A DNA stretch of 64,000 bases from Heterodera schachtii (lineage: Eukaryota; Nematoda; Chromadorea; Rhabditida; Heteroderidae), in contig SIJG01000006.1 of NCBI GenBank assembly GCA_023374025.1, positions 1,007,814 to 1,071,813 on the forward strand, written 5' to 3'. Positions 1-12,373 of the stretch are shown piece by piece; positions within the stretch are counted from its first letter, which is position 1, and each line of letters starts with the position of its first letter. The notes under the pieces are model-generated. The model worked only from the letters and a program-made list of their open reading frames with translations. It ran no database searches and was not told the DNA's origin. The position numbers and the translations under genes were made by a program.

Positions 1-224
1 GTAAATAACCCTTACGTTTGATGTTGACTTCCGAGCCGCGTCTGTGCGCTTTGTCCGTTGCGCAAGTGCACCGCCGTCCGTGCGCCGAACGGTTCCAACC
101 GATCCGATCATTGGCGACTGCTGACTCGATGAAGACGAACTGCGCCGGTGGTGATGGTGGTGGTGGTGATGCTTTTTCTCTTTAAAACAATCTCTCTTTC
201 TAATTTGGCATTGGCATTTGCTCC

Positions 225-3200
225 CTATTTGAGTTTGGCATTGTGCCATTGGTGCCCACCTCGCTTCTCCGCGGACGCCTTCGGCGGCGGCGGTTGCGCG
301 TGGCGTCGTCGGTTTGCATAGGGCGAAGCGTTGGCATATGTTGCGAGTGCGCACGCCTCAGATGAGGCAATTTCCATCGGATAGTTTGGCAATGTGCCGA
401 CGGTCGTCACCGCTGCTCCCCCGGCCGCTCGTCCGTGCTGCTCAGCTCGCGCTGCTGCGGCGGCACTGTCTGAAAAATTGCCGGTGGTGGCGAAGGCGGA
501 CACGCGGCGGATCGGGTGGCAGAAGCTGGACACGGGCACAGGCAGCTGAGTGCTGCTCGAGGTGGTCGGCTGCTGCACTTCATAGTAGGGCTGCTGCACG
601 GTGGTGGACGCCAACGCCACGCGCTCCAACGACGCAATGGTCGAGCGGATGGCACTGATTTGACGACGCTGAGGCAAACGGAAGAGAGTGAAAAGTGCCA
701 AAAAGCGAAATAAATCGGCGGATAATTCAAAAACGAAAAGAGCGGTCATAAAATGAAATCAAATAAAAATAAAAATTATTCGAATTAAATGTTTTTGCTT
801 GGTTTGTAAATGACTAAACCTAAAAGCATTGAATTATAAAATAAATACCTCCTCCAAATGGCCATGTTTGATCCGTTCCACCTGTAAATAATAATTAAAA
901 ATTCTTCTCTATTTACCTAATTGTAATTAATGAGTGAATTATTATTAATTAATTGATTTAATTTGTCAATTTGGCCAATATAATTAATAAATATTGCCCA
1001 CTTAATTAAAGTGATATTAAAATAAATTCTTTTCAATTGTCAATCAATTAATTAATTAATTAATAGTTCTCCAAATTTGTTCATTTTTCGTGCCATTTTA
1101 CCATGTAAGCGATGATCAGTGCCCACGCTTTGCGCACCGTTTCACTGCGTGCCCTGCGGTCGCCCCACTCCAAAGTGCAGTCGATGAATGTTTCGGCCAC
1201 GGAGTTCCAAAGTTTGCCTAAATAATTTTTTTATAGAAAATCTTTCTTTTGCCTCAGATAGGAAAAGATTTTCAGCAATTTGAAAATAAATTTGGTAATT
1301 TGGTTCCGATTCACTTGACAGTTGTCCTCCGGAGATGTGCGCATGGCATCGTCCGACCTGCTCCAACAATGGCCCAACTTGCTCGAGATCGTCCAGACTC
1401 TCGACAACCTTAGGACAAATGGGCAAATAAAGGCAATGCTAATGACCTAATTAAGGGCAATTGCACAATGCCCACCTGGTCAATCAGTTCCGAAATTTGC
1501 TTACAGTGCGCCTTAAAAGGAAAAAATGATGAAAAGGTTTAATTAGAGCACTAAATAGTCAATTCACGGCATAATTAACTTATTTTTGCTGTTTGTACCT
1601 TGGAAAAACTGTCATGGTTGGCGAACTGTTGTGGCAATGCGCAGCGTCGGAACATCTCGCGCATCTCGGGTTCCTTGAAGAACAGCCGATGACTGATCTG
1701 TGAGCCGATCACCGTTGGGCCTTTGCTCAGATACACCTGACAAAAACAAACGGAAAGCATTTTTCAATTTCGAAATCATTAAAACTAATTAATTAGCATT
1801 TAATTATTTTCCCCAGTTTTTACTTGTCTCCACAGTGATCTGATCAGATGGATTTGGGCGCTGGTCAACGGAATTAGCGTTGTCGAAGTGCGACGACCGC
1901 TCGCCTGATGGACAACCTGTGAAAAGAGGGCATAAGCACAGAGAATGACGATGACGTGAGGCAATTAACGGCATTTAAAATTTAATGCAAGTTTAAACAT
2001 TTTAATGACTCTTTCGCTCCGTGATAAATTAATTAATGCAAAACATTTCACAATAGCACTAATAATGCCGCTAATCCCTAATTACGCAATTTCGCTTTCC
2101 CCTTACGTCCATGTTGCTTTGACGGCGTTGTGCCAACGTCAGTTGCTTTCGGTCCATGTCCGACAACACCTTGCGCAATTGTTTGTCCTGCTCCGTCAGC
2201 ATTCCGTCGTCCTCCGCTTCGGTGACTTAAATTTTATTATTTTCCCCCAAATTTTACCAATTTTCTTTTTTCACCCCCTAAATTTGCCGTGTTCTTTTGG
2301 CTGTTGTTGTTGTTGTTCACAATGTCCTCATCGTTGAACAGTTCGCTGCCCAACTTCTCATTTCCGTCCTCCTCCTCCTCCTCCTCCCTGTCGTTGTTGT
2401 TATTTTTATTTCTGTTTTTGTTCGCCGCTTTCGGGACACCTTCGGCATCACAGATTGACACCTGCCAAATCATACAAAATGGTCAATTTGATTTTTATAA
2501 ATATATTTGTTGATTAAATTTAATTGCCCCCCCCCCCATTTTCCATTTTGCCGGGTCCAATTTGTATTTGTCGCCCGCCGGCCACCGACGGAACGGCTCA
2601 AATTTCTTCAGAGATAAATGAAAGCAAAATGGAGAAAAATTTTTTAAAAACGCATTGAATAAAAAAGTCAGAGAAAGGACAAAGACAAAAAGCGGAGCAG
2701 AAAGAAGCAAAATTAACGAAAAGAATTTTATTTAAAATAATAAAAGCATATTTTTAATTCATTAAAAATAATTTTGCAAATTTTACAAAAGATAAAAAAG
2801 AAATGGCAAATACAACGGCACAGAGAGAGAAAGAAAGAAAGGGGGAGAGAGAGAGGAGATAGAGAGAAGTAAGAGTGAGAGAGAGAAAGAAAGAGCAAAG
2901 GCTAATAAAGACTGGCAAAGTTATTTCCGTTCAAATTTTCACAATGACAAACCAACTTTTTCCGGTTAATTTATCTGCTGAATTGGCAAATGCCAAGTGT
3001 TGCCAAGTTAAACATTTCGAATGGTTTTTGGCACAAAAAAAGTCAAATTCAAAGGAAAAGTTTGGCTAAGGAGGGGCGGTTAGCATTCCTTCGGCGTTTA
3101 CCTGCGGTATAATGAAGCGAAGGTTGCGTCGGGAGAATGTCGTCGAGCCCGGCACTGACCCGTGACTACTGCCGGCGGTGCCAACGGCGCTGGCGCCGCA

Positions 3201-5605
3201 TTCGCCGGCATTTTCAGCCAATTCCGTTTGGGAGCGCGACTTTTGGCGGGTCAATCCGCGATAGCCACTGCCGCGCAACTGCTGCTGATCCTGCCAAAAA
3301 ATGCTTATTTATAACTAATTGTAAGACAAGAGAGGTCCAACTTAAAGAAGAAGCCAAAAAGAGAAAATACAGTAACCAAACACTGACATAAGCCATAAAC
3401 TACGGTACATTGAGGGTCGAGGTTAATTTAATCTGCGGTTTTGTTCCGCGTCGTTCCCCTTCTTTTCCCTGCAACCTTTTGCGCTTGGAGCGGCGGCTTT
3501 CGGCGCGCAATGTCCGGCGTTGTGGCGCTTTGCACCATGACGGTGGCGGTGAAGTAGACGGACTCGCGCTGGCCCGGCATCGATGCCATGGCGGAGTGGG
3601 GCCGTTGCTGGAACAGAAGCGAGTCGCACAGTGCGGACGTTGTCGCGGTGGTGATTTCGTCGTCCGCGTCACAGCCCTCCTGCTCCTCGTCCGCCTCCTC
3701 TCCTTCAATTCAAAGTCCGTTTATTAGAATTGGTTTCAAAGTGATCATTTCCATGTTGGGCCATTAGGACATGATTTTCGATTAATTTCTTTACTATGAT
3801 CAGCCCATCCCAATAAATTTGGAACAGTTACTTCAATCCCATTTTCATATTCGTACCCATCTTTACGATCGTTTTCATGATCTGGCGCATTCTACAGATC
3901 AGGGTTTCATTTCCCCATCAGCAGTTGTTCATTCCAAGATCTCTGGTCCTTTTTCCTATCATTTCACTGATTGCGTTCGATTTCCTTGATCAGTTTTGCT
4001 TTGGGCCTATTTTTGATCACTCCCTTGATCTGGTCCTTTTTCCGATCGTTTCCCCCCCCCCCTCTCCTCCCACCTTTTTCCGCCCCGCGCTCTCTCCGTA
4101 AATATGCCCGCGCTTCAGCGGCCGTGGCAAATCGCAGCTCCTCCTCCATGTCCGCTGCTTTGTTGCCGGAATGGCAAGGCGATGTTTGTTCCGCGGTCGT
4201 CCCACTTTCGCGCCGTTCCGTCGCCCGTTGCCGTTCAATGGGCGAGGCGGTGGCCGAAAAATAGTCAAAGGACGAACAACGACCCTTTAGGGAGAAGCGC
4301 ATTCAAATCATTCAGTTCAAAGCAATTAAAGCTAATTAGTCCCAATAATAATGTAATTAGTCCGTCGATTTGCCTGCGATGCGTCATCGTCCCCAAGTGC
4401 GTCGCCGCTCCGCGTCCATTCCCCGCCCAGGCGATAGTCCTCCCTCCGCTGTTGTGCCATTGGAGCAGCACCACCGAGGTGCTGCTGTGGCTGCAGTTTC
4501 TGTTGTTGATGTTGTTGTGCCCCATTGGCACCATTTTGGCACGTGCCAACTTCCACTGTCATTGTCACTGACAAACGGTGCTCCGCCGATGGCTGTGCCA
4601 AAGTATGAATTTGGTTTCCCAGTTGCATCCTTTATTTAATTGGCATTCCCATCTTTCACTCACCACGGCACTGTCCAACTCGGCCATGGCACTTCGTCGG
4701 TCGCCACTTTTGGTGAACCTTTGGCGTATGCGCTGAAGCAAAGTGCCGGGCCGTTGCTGCTGCTTTTTGCTGTTGCTGCTCATTTCGTTGGCGGAATTGG
4801 CCTTTTTCTCGACCCGAAATTCGGCGCCATTGGCTGTATTCCGATTCGACACTTTGTCCGGTAAATCGTCCGTGGTGACAGCCGCCGGTGTTGCCGCCTT
4901 TGTCGCAGTGCCGCGCGACTTGTGCCGGCTGCTCACTTTTTGATTGGCGGACGATGTCGAAGGGATTGGAGGCTTGGCCTAAAAGGGTAAATGAAGATTT
5001 TATTAAATTATCCGTTGGGCATTAAATAAGGACGAATCCCTTTGGAATACGATATGAAGATCAGACAATCCGACGAATGGACAAAGTGTCAAATTGTGAA
5101 ATTTCGACTCAACCCAAATAAAAATGCCATAACGAATCGAGAGTTTCGGGTCGTCTTTTCTCGGAAGATGCTTCGTTTTTTCATCACCTGCCCCCCCCCC
5201 CCCCCTCCCCACCTTTTGTTGCTGTTTTCTTGCCGATTTCGCCGTTGCCGCTGCCGATGTCGTCGCTTGCGCTTCTTCGTCTTCGGCAGCCGCCGTTGCG
5301 GCTGCCGACCCCATCGAACTCTTTGACGGTCTTTTATCGTGTCCGTTGATCAGCACCAGTCGGTCCTGCACCGTCTTCACACTCTTGGTCTGCTGGGGTG
5401 TCAGTACGGTGGGGCTGGAGACGGACGCCGCTTGCACAGCGTCAAAATTCTGTGCGATGGTCGCGCCTTGCCGCCTGGCGCCCGCCGACGTACGGCCGCC
5501 CACCGCTCGCTCACTGCGCCAGCGGCGCTTGTCGCCCGAGGGCGCGGCGCCCTGCCAAAACTTTGGGTCGTTGTCGCCGCGAAACCAATGCCAAATTTTG
5601 TGCAT
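225..5605 (-). CDS. Nematode globin with long N- and C-terminal extensions (multi-exon)
   Basis: Reading the minus strand, a globin fold is assembled from short exons. Helix A (ending LIRSLWRQ) lies at 1824-1916 and helices B-D (KGPTVIGSQISHRLFFKEPEM) at 1599-1736. The distal E7 histidine is in AHCKQISELIDQ near 1470-1510. The proximal F8 histidine is in EQVGRCHAHIS near 1330-1420. Helices G-H (FIDCTLEWGDRRARSE, then AWALIIAYM and VERIKHGHLEE) lie near 1090-1215 and 850-890. The last exon (about 225-660) gives a Ser/Ala-rich tail ending in a stop at 225. The first coding exon is probably 5213-5605, starting MHKIWHWFRG, followed by 4664-4978 and further disordered exons near 4395-4567, 4110-4260, 3480-3710, 3080-3295, 2300-2460 and 2110-2225. 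Globins bind haem and oxygen or act in redox and signalling. Long unstructured extensions are known in C. elegans globins. The globin core is firm; membership of the upstream exons and their exact joins is inferred. One join near 4395 would need a GC donor. Confidence 0.8.
2821..2895. repeat. GA-rich microsatellite in globin intron
   Basis: A purine tract of AGAGAG and AAAGAAAG blocks lies in an intron of the globin gene. Its irregular core (GAGATAGAGAGAAGTAAGAGTGAG) recurs in reverse complement at about 22151-22225, so the two are copies of one sequence and not just independent simple repeats. Confidence 0.75.
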
Positions 5606-7329
5606 TTTCAGGGCCAGCGAACGGCAAAAATATTTTTTTCTAATTAATTTAGAGAGAATTTATTCGTATGATTTTTTATTCAAAATAATTTGTATAACTG
5701 AAATCTAAAATTAATTTAAATCTATTTTTGGAAAAGAAATTGCAAATAATAAAATATAATTTAAAAAATAATAATTAAATAAAAATCGGAAACCATTCGA
5801 AATAATTTGACGAGAGAAAATAAATCCTTAAAAAGGTCTAATGAAAAATTGGAATGATAAACACGGGGGAGGAGCATAAGGCAAACAAACACTTTAAGCT
5901 GCTCAGAGAATGTCGGAGCCGGAGAATTCGTAAAAAACGGCAAAATCCTTTACAAAAATATTTTATTATGTTCTTGGCACAATTCTTCTTTTATTTTGTT
6001 GCTATTTCTTTCTGAAATTATAAGAAATAAAAAATTAGAAAAAAATTAATTAAAAAGTGCCAACGGCGGAAAGTGCTGCTGAGAAAGTGCCGAAAACGGA
6101 AGACCTTCAACTAACAAGAACAATGTACGGGCGGACAGTCAGCCGGGCAAAAATGGCTGAGCGAGGGAAAATGGCACGCGATTGATTGGCAGGCCAAAAT
6201 GTAGCCCGAGGGAATTTGGCCAACCACGTCCGCCGCGATGGACAAATTCCCGCCTCGAGCCGTTTGATAAAGCGGCTTAACGCGGCGAGCGGACGGATAA
6301 GAGACACCTGTGCACATTGGCTCAAGCGAGGAGGGGGAGAAGCTGCTCATTCAGTCAGTCGCTGGCGGTGGTCGGTCGCCCCCCCCCCCGGGGAGGGATT
6401 CGCCGGGAAATCCGCCCGGGGGAGGAAGCGGGGGGAAATGCTCTCCCCGCCGACGGGGGAAGGGAAGTGACAGATCCCGGAAAAGAGGATGAACGAAACT
6501 TGAGAAGGTTTTTTCGGGAGATTGAGAGGTGATGAAGGTGGAAAGGAGCAGAGGGTGGGGCGTTCGTTCGCGGCGGCTCCGTCAGTTTGGAACTGCCAAC
6601 GACAACAAAAATTCGTGTTATCCTCCGCCGGAGGGGATGATGGATCACAGGGGAAAAGCGAATGAAAAGCGGGCGGAGAAGAAGAAGCAACACGCTAATT
6701 GTGATTTAATAGAACATAATTAGTGGGGGGGGGGGGGTCAAAAACCAAAAGTGACAAATGACCAACTGCTGACTGATCACTGATCAGCGGATTATGGAGC
6801 AGGAAGAAGCGAACTGATTGTGAGGAAAAGAAGGCATTTGATGAGCTAATTAAGTGCCATGGAAAGGGAAAGAAAAAATGACGGAAAAAATATATTCATT
6901 AAAATTTAAAACGAATTATGAAAAAGTAATTAAAATTTTAACTTTTCCTAATAATCCCCTAATTTTTGCTGTGCCTTTCTTTTACCTATTCTCAATGACC
7001 TTTTAATATACTACCTAATTAAAATGTTTTTTTCCATCCATTAAATTGCCCAAATGATTTGAAAGTCTCAAAAATCCTTTGGCTTTTCTCCGGCGGATGT
7101 CTCTCTTTTTTCTTGGCTTTTACGCGTTTCCCTTCCCTTACAAATCGATCAGACGTCAACAAAACACGCGAGACGCCCAATTTGACGTCAGAACAAATTG
7201 GACAAAAAGTGTCGGATTTCAAAGTTTTCCCACTGAATTTTCGCAGTTTACAGGCGATAAATGGCAAAAGGAAAGAATTTAATAATTATCTTTTTTTACA
7301 AAATTAATGTCCTTGGATTATTAATAATT

Positions 7330-7635
7330 AGGGATGGGATTCTTAGTTTTTTAACTATTTTTTATGCGGCTTTAACTCGACGAGAAATGCACGAAAAACA
7401 CATTCTTTTTCAAAATTTTTTCGTTTTTAGTGCCAATTTGCTAAGAAAATATTTTGCAACTGCAATCAGTGAATAAAATTGTTTGCCTTAATTTTAAATT
7501 ATTTTCAAATTAAAAAACAGCTATTTAAAAAATTACACCCCTAAATTTGGAACTTTTTCGCCACTATTTTGGCATTTTTTTGTCACTATTTAGTTAATTA
7601 TTTTGGGATTTTTTATCACTAAACATCCCATCCCT
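7330..7635. mobile_element. Non-autonomous foldback element, family A (AGGGATG ends)
   Basis: The ends are inverted: AGGGATGGGATT at the left and CATCCCATCCCT at the right. The element is flanked by the perfect 10-bp direct repeat ATTAATAATT (7320-7329 and 7636-7645). It has no coding capacity. An internal block beginning ACACCCCTAAA recurs in the related element at 30894-31792. A 9-10 bp target duplication with foldback structure fits a Mutator-like (MULE) element, but no transposase is present to confirm this. Confidence 0.7.
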
Positions 7636-7974
7636 ATTAATAATTTACAAATGAAAATTAATTTATTTTTCGTATTCCTTAAAAAGGACAGAACAAACTG
7701 ATTTTAATGACTAATTCCAAAATTGATAAAAATTAATAAAATTAAGGTAGTTCTGAATTTGTCTTAACTCCCAAAAGTTATTTTGATGTCTAATCAAAGC
7801 TTAAAAAACCTTAAATAATTAAGAAAAGCCAATAATAAAATTCGGTACTAATCCGGTTTGTATCCGTTTTTGGGTTAAAATTTTTCAAAATTTAAGTTAT
7901 TGCTTTAAAATTAATTAAAACAAGCTAAAAGTACATAGTCACAAATCATTGAAACATCAAAAAATGATCATTTT

Positions 7975-8110
7975 GTTCGGGTTCTAACATAAAAGCAAAT
8001 TTTCAAAAATTAAAATTTTCGACTTTTTGTTCGAATTCGGGTCCGGGATTCCGAATTGGTCGAAATGCCATATTCGTGATCAACCGCGAAAACCCCCGGA
8101 TACTTGTTTT
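7975..8110. mobile_element. Half copy (right arm) of foldback family B
   Basis: The motifs GTTCGAATTCGGGTCCGGGATT, ATATTCGTGATCA and CGAAAACCCCC occur in the same order as in the right arm of the complete element at 12374-12795. No matching left arm is seen nearby, so this looks like a solo or truncated copy. Confidence 0.55.
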
Positions 8111-9539
8111 CAGCAGGACTTTCAACAAGCCGATACAAACGGAATAGTACCGAAATTTCAAGCGTTCAGTTTTCTTTTGTGGCTGCCATCGGTTTGCACG
8201 CATTTCTTTTTAGAGGATTTTTCCTTGTAAAAATATTAATATTTTCATAAGAATTTTAATTTTTCACAATTTCTTAATAATTAAGTTTTTCAAGAAAACG
8301 TACGGTTGGGGAGGGGGGGGGGAGGGGACGTAATAGTCGAAAAAGGCAATTTCACATAAAAAATATTATTTTTAACCAAACGCCCACTCACAATTCAGTC
8401 GATGCATTTCATTCATTCACTGATTAATCTCTGTTGGGATTTGCAGTTTATTTTGGGCAACGGAGGTCAAAGGCGAAGGTGGGAAATGCGAGGAATTTTC
8501 GTTGGCACAATTCCGTCCCCCGGGGGGAAAAACTCAAAATCAGCCGAACATTCCCCCGCCGGGGCTGCTGACTATTGGGGCTCTATTGCAGAAACTGCAA
8601 TAGAGTCATTGTTTTTAGTTCCCCGGACTTTTTCGGGAGGCGAATGAATGCCTTGGAAAAGGACAGCTGCCGCCGTCAAAGAACGAATGAATCGGCGGAC
8701 CAACGAAATTCCGCCGTCGTCGCTGTCAAACATTCGCCTTTCAAATTTAAAGGGCACAACGACGGATAAAACATTACTTCCCCTTAAAAGGTTTTCATTT
8801 GTCACAAAGGTGTTAGGTCGATCCAAAAAATTATTTAAAAAAAATCGAGAAATGTGATTGGTCATTTTCCGGAAGCCTATCGCACCACTTTCGGGGCACC
8901 AAAAGTGCCTGATCAGGAACCCGGACCGGCCCGGTGAAGAACGATTTTATTGTTTAGTTTTTCAAGGGCTATCTCCCAGGCCGGGTCCGGTTCTTGATCC
9001 GTTCGCTTGGAGCCCGTCAGGGGTTGTGCAACTCCGCCGGAGGGCCCTCAGCCGCGCCCCCGACCCCCGTCGATGGCCAATCCAAACTAAGCGTGCCGGT
9101 ACCAGCGACTTTTTTGTGCAGCTCCTCGAGCTCTACACAACGGTATCAATGGTGTCCGGCTATGTCTACTACAAATGGAGAACATTGGCTAGAAGTGTAT
9201 GTGAAAAATTTGAAAATGACTTGCGTCCCGCCGCACATTAGGGTTAAGCGGACGGCACCGTGATTTTTTGAATCGAATAATTAAATTTATTTATTTAATT
9301 TTATCAGTCATTGAGTTTTTTTGGATCGACTCAGCACGGTCACAAAATGTAAATCATTTGGCAATTTTAAGTCACCGACTTCCGCCGATTTCCCAAAGCG
9401 CTTAAAATCGTTTTGTGGTTTTTTTCACTTTTCAATTCGATCAATTGAAAAGGCATCCATCTTCCGTTGAGTCTCTTTATGTTCCATGAGTATATTTTTA
9501 TTGTACATTGTACACACAGTGAATGGCACCATTAAAACA

Positions 9540-9545
9540 TTTATT
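9540..9545 (-). terminator. Polyadenylation signal of the psmd-9-like gene
   Basis: AATAAA on the minus strand lies about 20 bases past the stop codon at 9564. This supports the short, PDZ-less end of the PSMD9-like gene. Confidence 0.6.
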
Positions 9546-9563
9546 TGATCACTCTGCGATTTG

Positions 9564-10980
9564 CTACTCCTCCGTTTTCTGCTGCTGCCCATTGCTTTCG
9601 TTCCGCGCTTGCGCGTGAATTGCGTGCAGTGCACTCTCAATTTCGTTCATTTTCTGCTTCCTGTCGTTTTGAAGACCTGAAATGAGAGAAAGGCATAAAA
9701 CAAATTGCCAGGGCTTACACAAAATTAAATACGCAAAAGAAAAATTCAAGTTATTTTTGAACTTTTTATCAGCATTTTTTTGCGACGCATTTTTTTATAT
9801 TTTGCATGAAATTGAGCACGCCTTTTAAGGCCATAGAATGCTAAAAATATTAGAAAATTATGCCGATTTCATTTTTCTCCAGGAAATACTCACGTGGTAA
9901 AGTTTGAAAAAACCGGACCAGATTTTCGAGAGAGATCAATAATAGAGTAACTGGATTGCTGGCAGGGGCGTATCTAGAAAAAATTTTCGGGGGGGGGGGG
10001 GGGACCCGACCTGAAGAGCTTTTTTTTTTTTTTTGCTCCTCCAACTGAAGAGCTTTTTTTTTTTTTTTTTGCTATTTACCCAATAAAAAAATATATTTTC
10101 CCCGCTGCTGGGTCAAAACTGCAATTATTCACTAAAAATGATCCATTTTTGGCAGTTTTAAGGCAAAAAACTTGTAAAAATAATGGACAATGGAGGTCCG
10201 GCGGTGCCGATAGGCGCCGCCGGGAAAAATTTGAGTGCTATTTGTTACGAAAATTGCCTATAAAATTTTTATATTTTCGTTTGGGGGGGGGAATTCGAAA
10301 ATTTTTTCCATTATTTGCTGGAAAATTTTAAAAAATTTTCATTTCGGGGGGGGGGGGGGGGGAATTCCCCCCCTTTCCCCCCCCTAGATACGCCCTTGTT
10401 TCCGTTTGTTTTTAGTACCAGGATCGTATATAGCACCAAGGATTTTTCAAAAACAAAACAAAACAAAAAAATCAATCCTAAGATTTTGATTCCAAAAAGA
10501 TTTTTCAACAACTTCCTCCTGGATACGAACTTTTTGGACTTCGACAGGGTCCCGTCCTGGTCAATCTAGTGAAATTTAAAACGGGTTGCAACATATCACA
10601 TGAATTGGGAAAAAACCGTGTGAACAAAACGCGAAAGAGCGTTTCCGAACACTTACAATTAATTTCATGACGCGCAATTCGCACAGCGCGGACGTCCACG
10701 TCATCTCGCGGAAACCCATTAGCGTCCACCAACGGCTCGCTCATACCAATACGATTCTTTAAAAGTGGCATTCAATAACAAATTAATAAGCCCAAAAGAA
10801 ATACAACCCTAAAAAGCAAATTTCTCCACCCCACTCTGGATACGTCTTTGCTGATGAATAATCTCCCAACCCTCATAAATTGTGTCAACCTCCGCGAGAA
10901 TGGCCCCGTGCTGTTTAATTAGTGCGTCGATCTCCCCCAATTCGTTCATCAACTGCTTCGCCTTTTGCTTCGTGTCCATT
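9564..10980 (-). CDS. 26S proteasome assembly chaperone PSMD9/Nas2-like, PDZ-less
   Basis: Three exons on the minus strand (10890-10980, 10657-10756, 9564-9676) join in frame to about 100 residues. Exon 1 gives a coiled-coil start ([20 protein letters not shown]). Exon 2 carries the family signature [19 protein letters not shown] followed by RIARHEIN. Exon 3 continues [20 protein letters not shown]. This is the N-terminal domain of PSMD9/p27 (yeast Nas2), which binds the Rpt5 ATPase during assembly of the proteasome regulatory particle. Family members are normally about 200 residues with a C-terminal PDZ domain. Here translation stops right after the N-terminal domain, with a poly(A) signal just downstream. 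The second intron (about 980 bp) contains a transposable element. Identification is firm; loss of the PDZ domain is read from the sequence. Confidence 0.85.
9963..10398. mobile_element. Small terminal-inverted-repeat element in psmd-9 intron
   Basis: The left end reads CAGGGGCGTATCTAG and the right end CTAGATACGCCCTTG, a 15-bp terminal inverted repeat with one mismatch. Inside are several G/C homopolymers of 9-16 bases and one copy of the GATA-loop hairpin repeat. There is no coding capacity and no clear target duplication. TIRs starting CAGGGGCG are common among hAT-like elements, so the superfamily is uncertain. Confidence 0.65.
10198..10223. repeat. GATA-loop hairpin repeat, copy 1
   Basis: A 26-base unit folds into an 11-bp GC-rich stem (left arm CCGGCGGTGCC, right arm GGCGCCGCCGG, one T-G wobble) closed by the tetraloop GATA. 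It is followed by GAAAAAT, like the other copies in this window. Confidence 0.85.
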
Positions 10981-11519
10981 ATGACTGATGATTGTATTAA
11001 GAGTCAACCCTGCACAATATTTGCCGATCAAAACTTAAGAATGGAAAAAGACGATGAGTTACCATAATCAGTGGCACGGTATTAAAAATTGACAAAATCA
11101 CGAAAAAACAAATAAATACTAATAAATTAGGACACACTTTATTTAGAATTCTAGGACAATTGGTGTACAGCGCGTAATAATACCAGTAGACGATATGACG
11201 GGTCAATGAGCCGAAAGTGGATATACACAAAACGAATTGAAGCGGGAGCAGACAAATTTATATGCGTCATAAACGAAAAATAAGCATCAGTAAAAAATGA
11301 ATGGCAAATAGCAAATGGATCAACGCCGAGAAGGAAAAAAGAGAGAGAGCAGAAAATGAGATTGGAAATGTATGCCAATGAAACATAAAACGAAGGAAAG
11401 GGAAATTGAGCACCGGCAAAAGGGGCGGAGAATGGGGGAGCGTTTGAACTTTGTTTTTATATTCAGAATTGTCGTCCCAGAGAGAAAAGTTGAAGAGCAA
11501 ACAGCGAACATTTCGTGTC

Positions 11520-12240
11520 TTAACCCGTCCGTACTTGCTTCAAATAGTAGGCCAATCCGGGGAAAGTCCGCATCGCATATGAAATGCCCTCCTTACATTG
11601 CGGGAGGTACCGGGCATAATTAACGGTGGTCGCCAAAGTGAACTGAACACAACCACAAATTCAAGGCAAAAGTTGTCGAGTGCTTTTTACCATCATTTTC
11701 TTCTTCAGAAGTTCCGGCTCATCTCTGCGATTGACCCCTTTCTCATCGACCGCTTTCTAAAGTAACTGTTTCATGACAATGAACAAAATTTTGAATAGAA
11801 TTGTCAAAAACCCAGCGATGCTTCTCTTAATTAAACTGTCGCTTTATTTAGTGGTAATTTACAGTAAATGCTAGAAATAAATTAAGTTATCAGTACAGCA
11901 GTTTTTTCAGTTATTTTTAAATGGGTAAATATATTTAAAAAACAAAAAATGAATAATTTAACGTTTAAAATAGACAATTTGATTGAAAACTTATATTTTT
12001 TCGCAGCCTTTGAACGGACAAATTCACAAATTTCACCTGCACACATAATATGTTGAACTCCGTGAAGGTCTCTTTGTTTTTGATGTTGCCCAACATCTCG
12101 ACGGGTATCAACGTAATGAAATGGCACAAAAATTGGTTGATTTGAAAGGTGAGTTGAGCCAAGTCACTGGTCATTCCCTGGACTTCTTTGCACTTCAGAA
12201 AGATTGGGTCGTTTTCGAAGCTGCCCAAAAGGGAAGCCAT
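11520..12240 (-). CDS. Unknown conserved-looking protein, about 130 aa
   Basis: Three minus-strand exons join in frame (12037-12240, 11691-11756, 11642-11520) with good GT..AG introns. The protein starts MASLLGSFENDPIFLKCKEV, has a hydrophobic/amphipathic middle (FQINQFLCHFITLIPVEML), a basic acidic-basic segment (RRDEPELLKKKMM), and ends GLAYYLKQVRTG. A pyrimidine-plus-AG acceptor (TTTCTTTAAG) lies just before the start codon, as expected for spliced-leader trans-splicing. I do not recognise the family. It lies on the same strand between the lysine-rich gene and the PSMD9-like gene, about 540-590 bp from each. A shared operon is possible but the gaps are long for one. Confidence 0.55.
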
Positions 12241-12373
12241 CACTTAAAGAAAACAAAACAGATTAGCGATTTACTCTTATAATAAGGAATATTTTCCATC
12301 ATTTTCATTAACTTCGTTAAAATTACGGAATTTATGCAAAATAGGAATATGATATCAAAATCCCTACTCATTT

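Larger units (their letters stand above)
5606..9563. other. Intergenic stretch with no convincing gene
   Basis: No reading frame here looks like a conserved protein. The stretch holds AT-rich DNA, poly-G/C runs (for example near 6380, 6725 and 8310), a GC-rich patch at 6380-6480, a foldback element at 7330-7635 and a half copy of another element near 7975-8110. There is also a short inverted repeat in which 8911-8931 pairs with 8979-8999. The ORF at 8858-9241 crosses part of that inverted repeat and resembles no family I recognise. Confidence 0.6.

Noticed and set aside
8858..9241. 127-codon plus-strand ORF
   Set aside because: Overlaps the inverted repeat at 8911-8999 and shows no recognisable family; composition fits GC-rich noncoding DNA.
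10198..10223. Helitron 3' end hairpin
   Set aside because: The stem is right in size, but no CTRR terminus follows on either strand and copies sit inside TIR-type elements.
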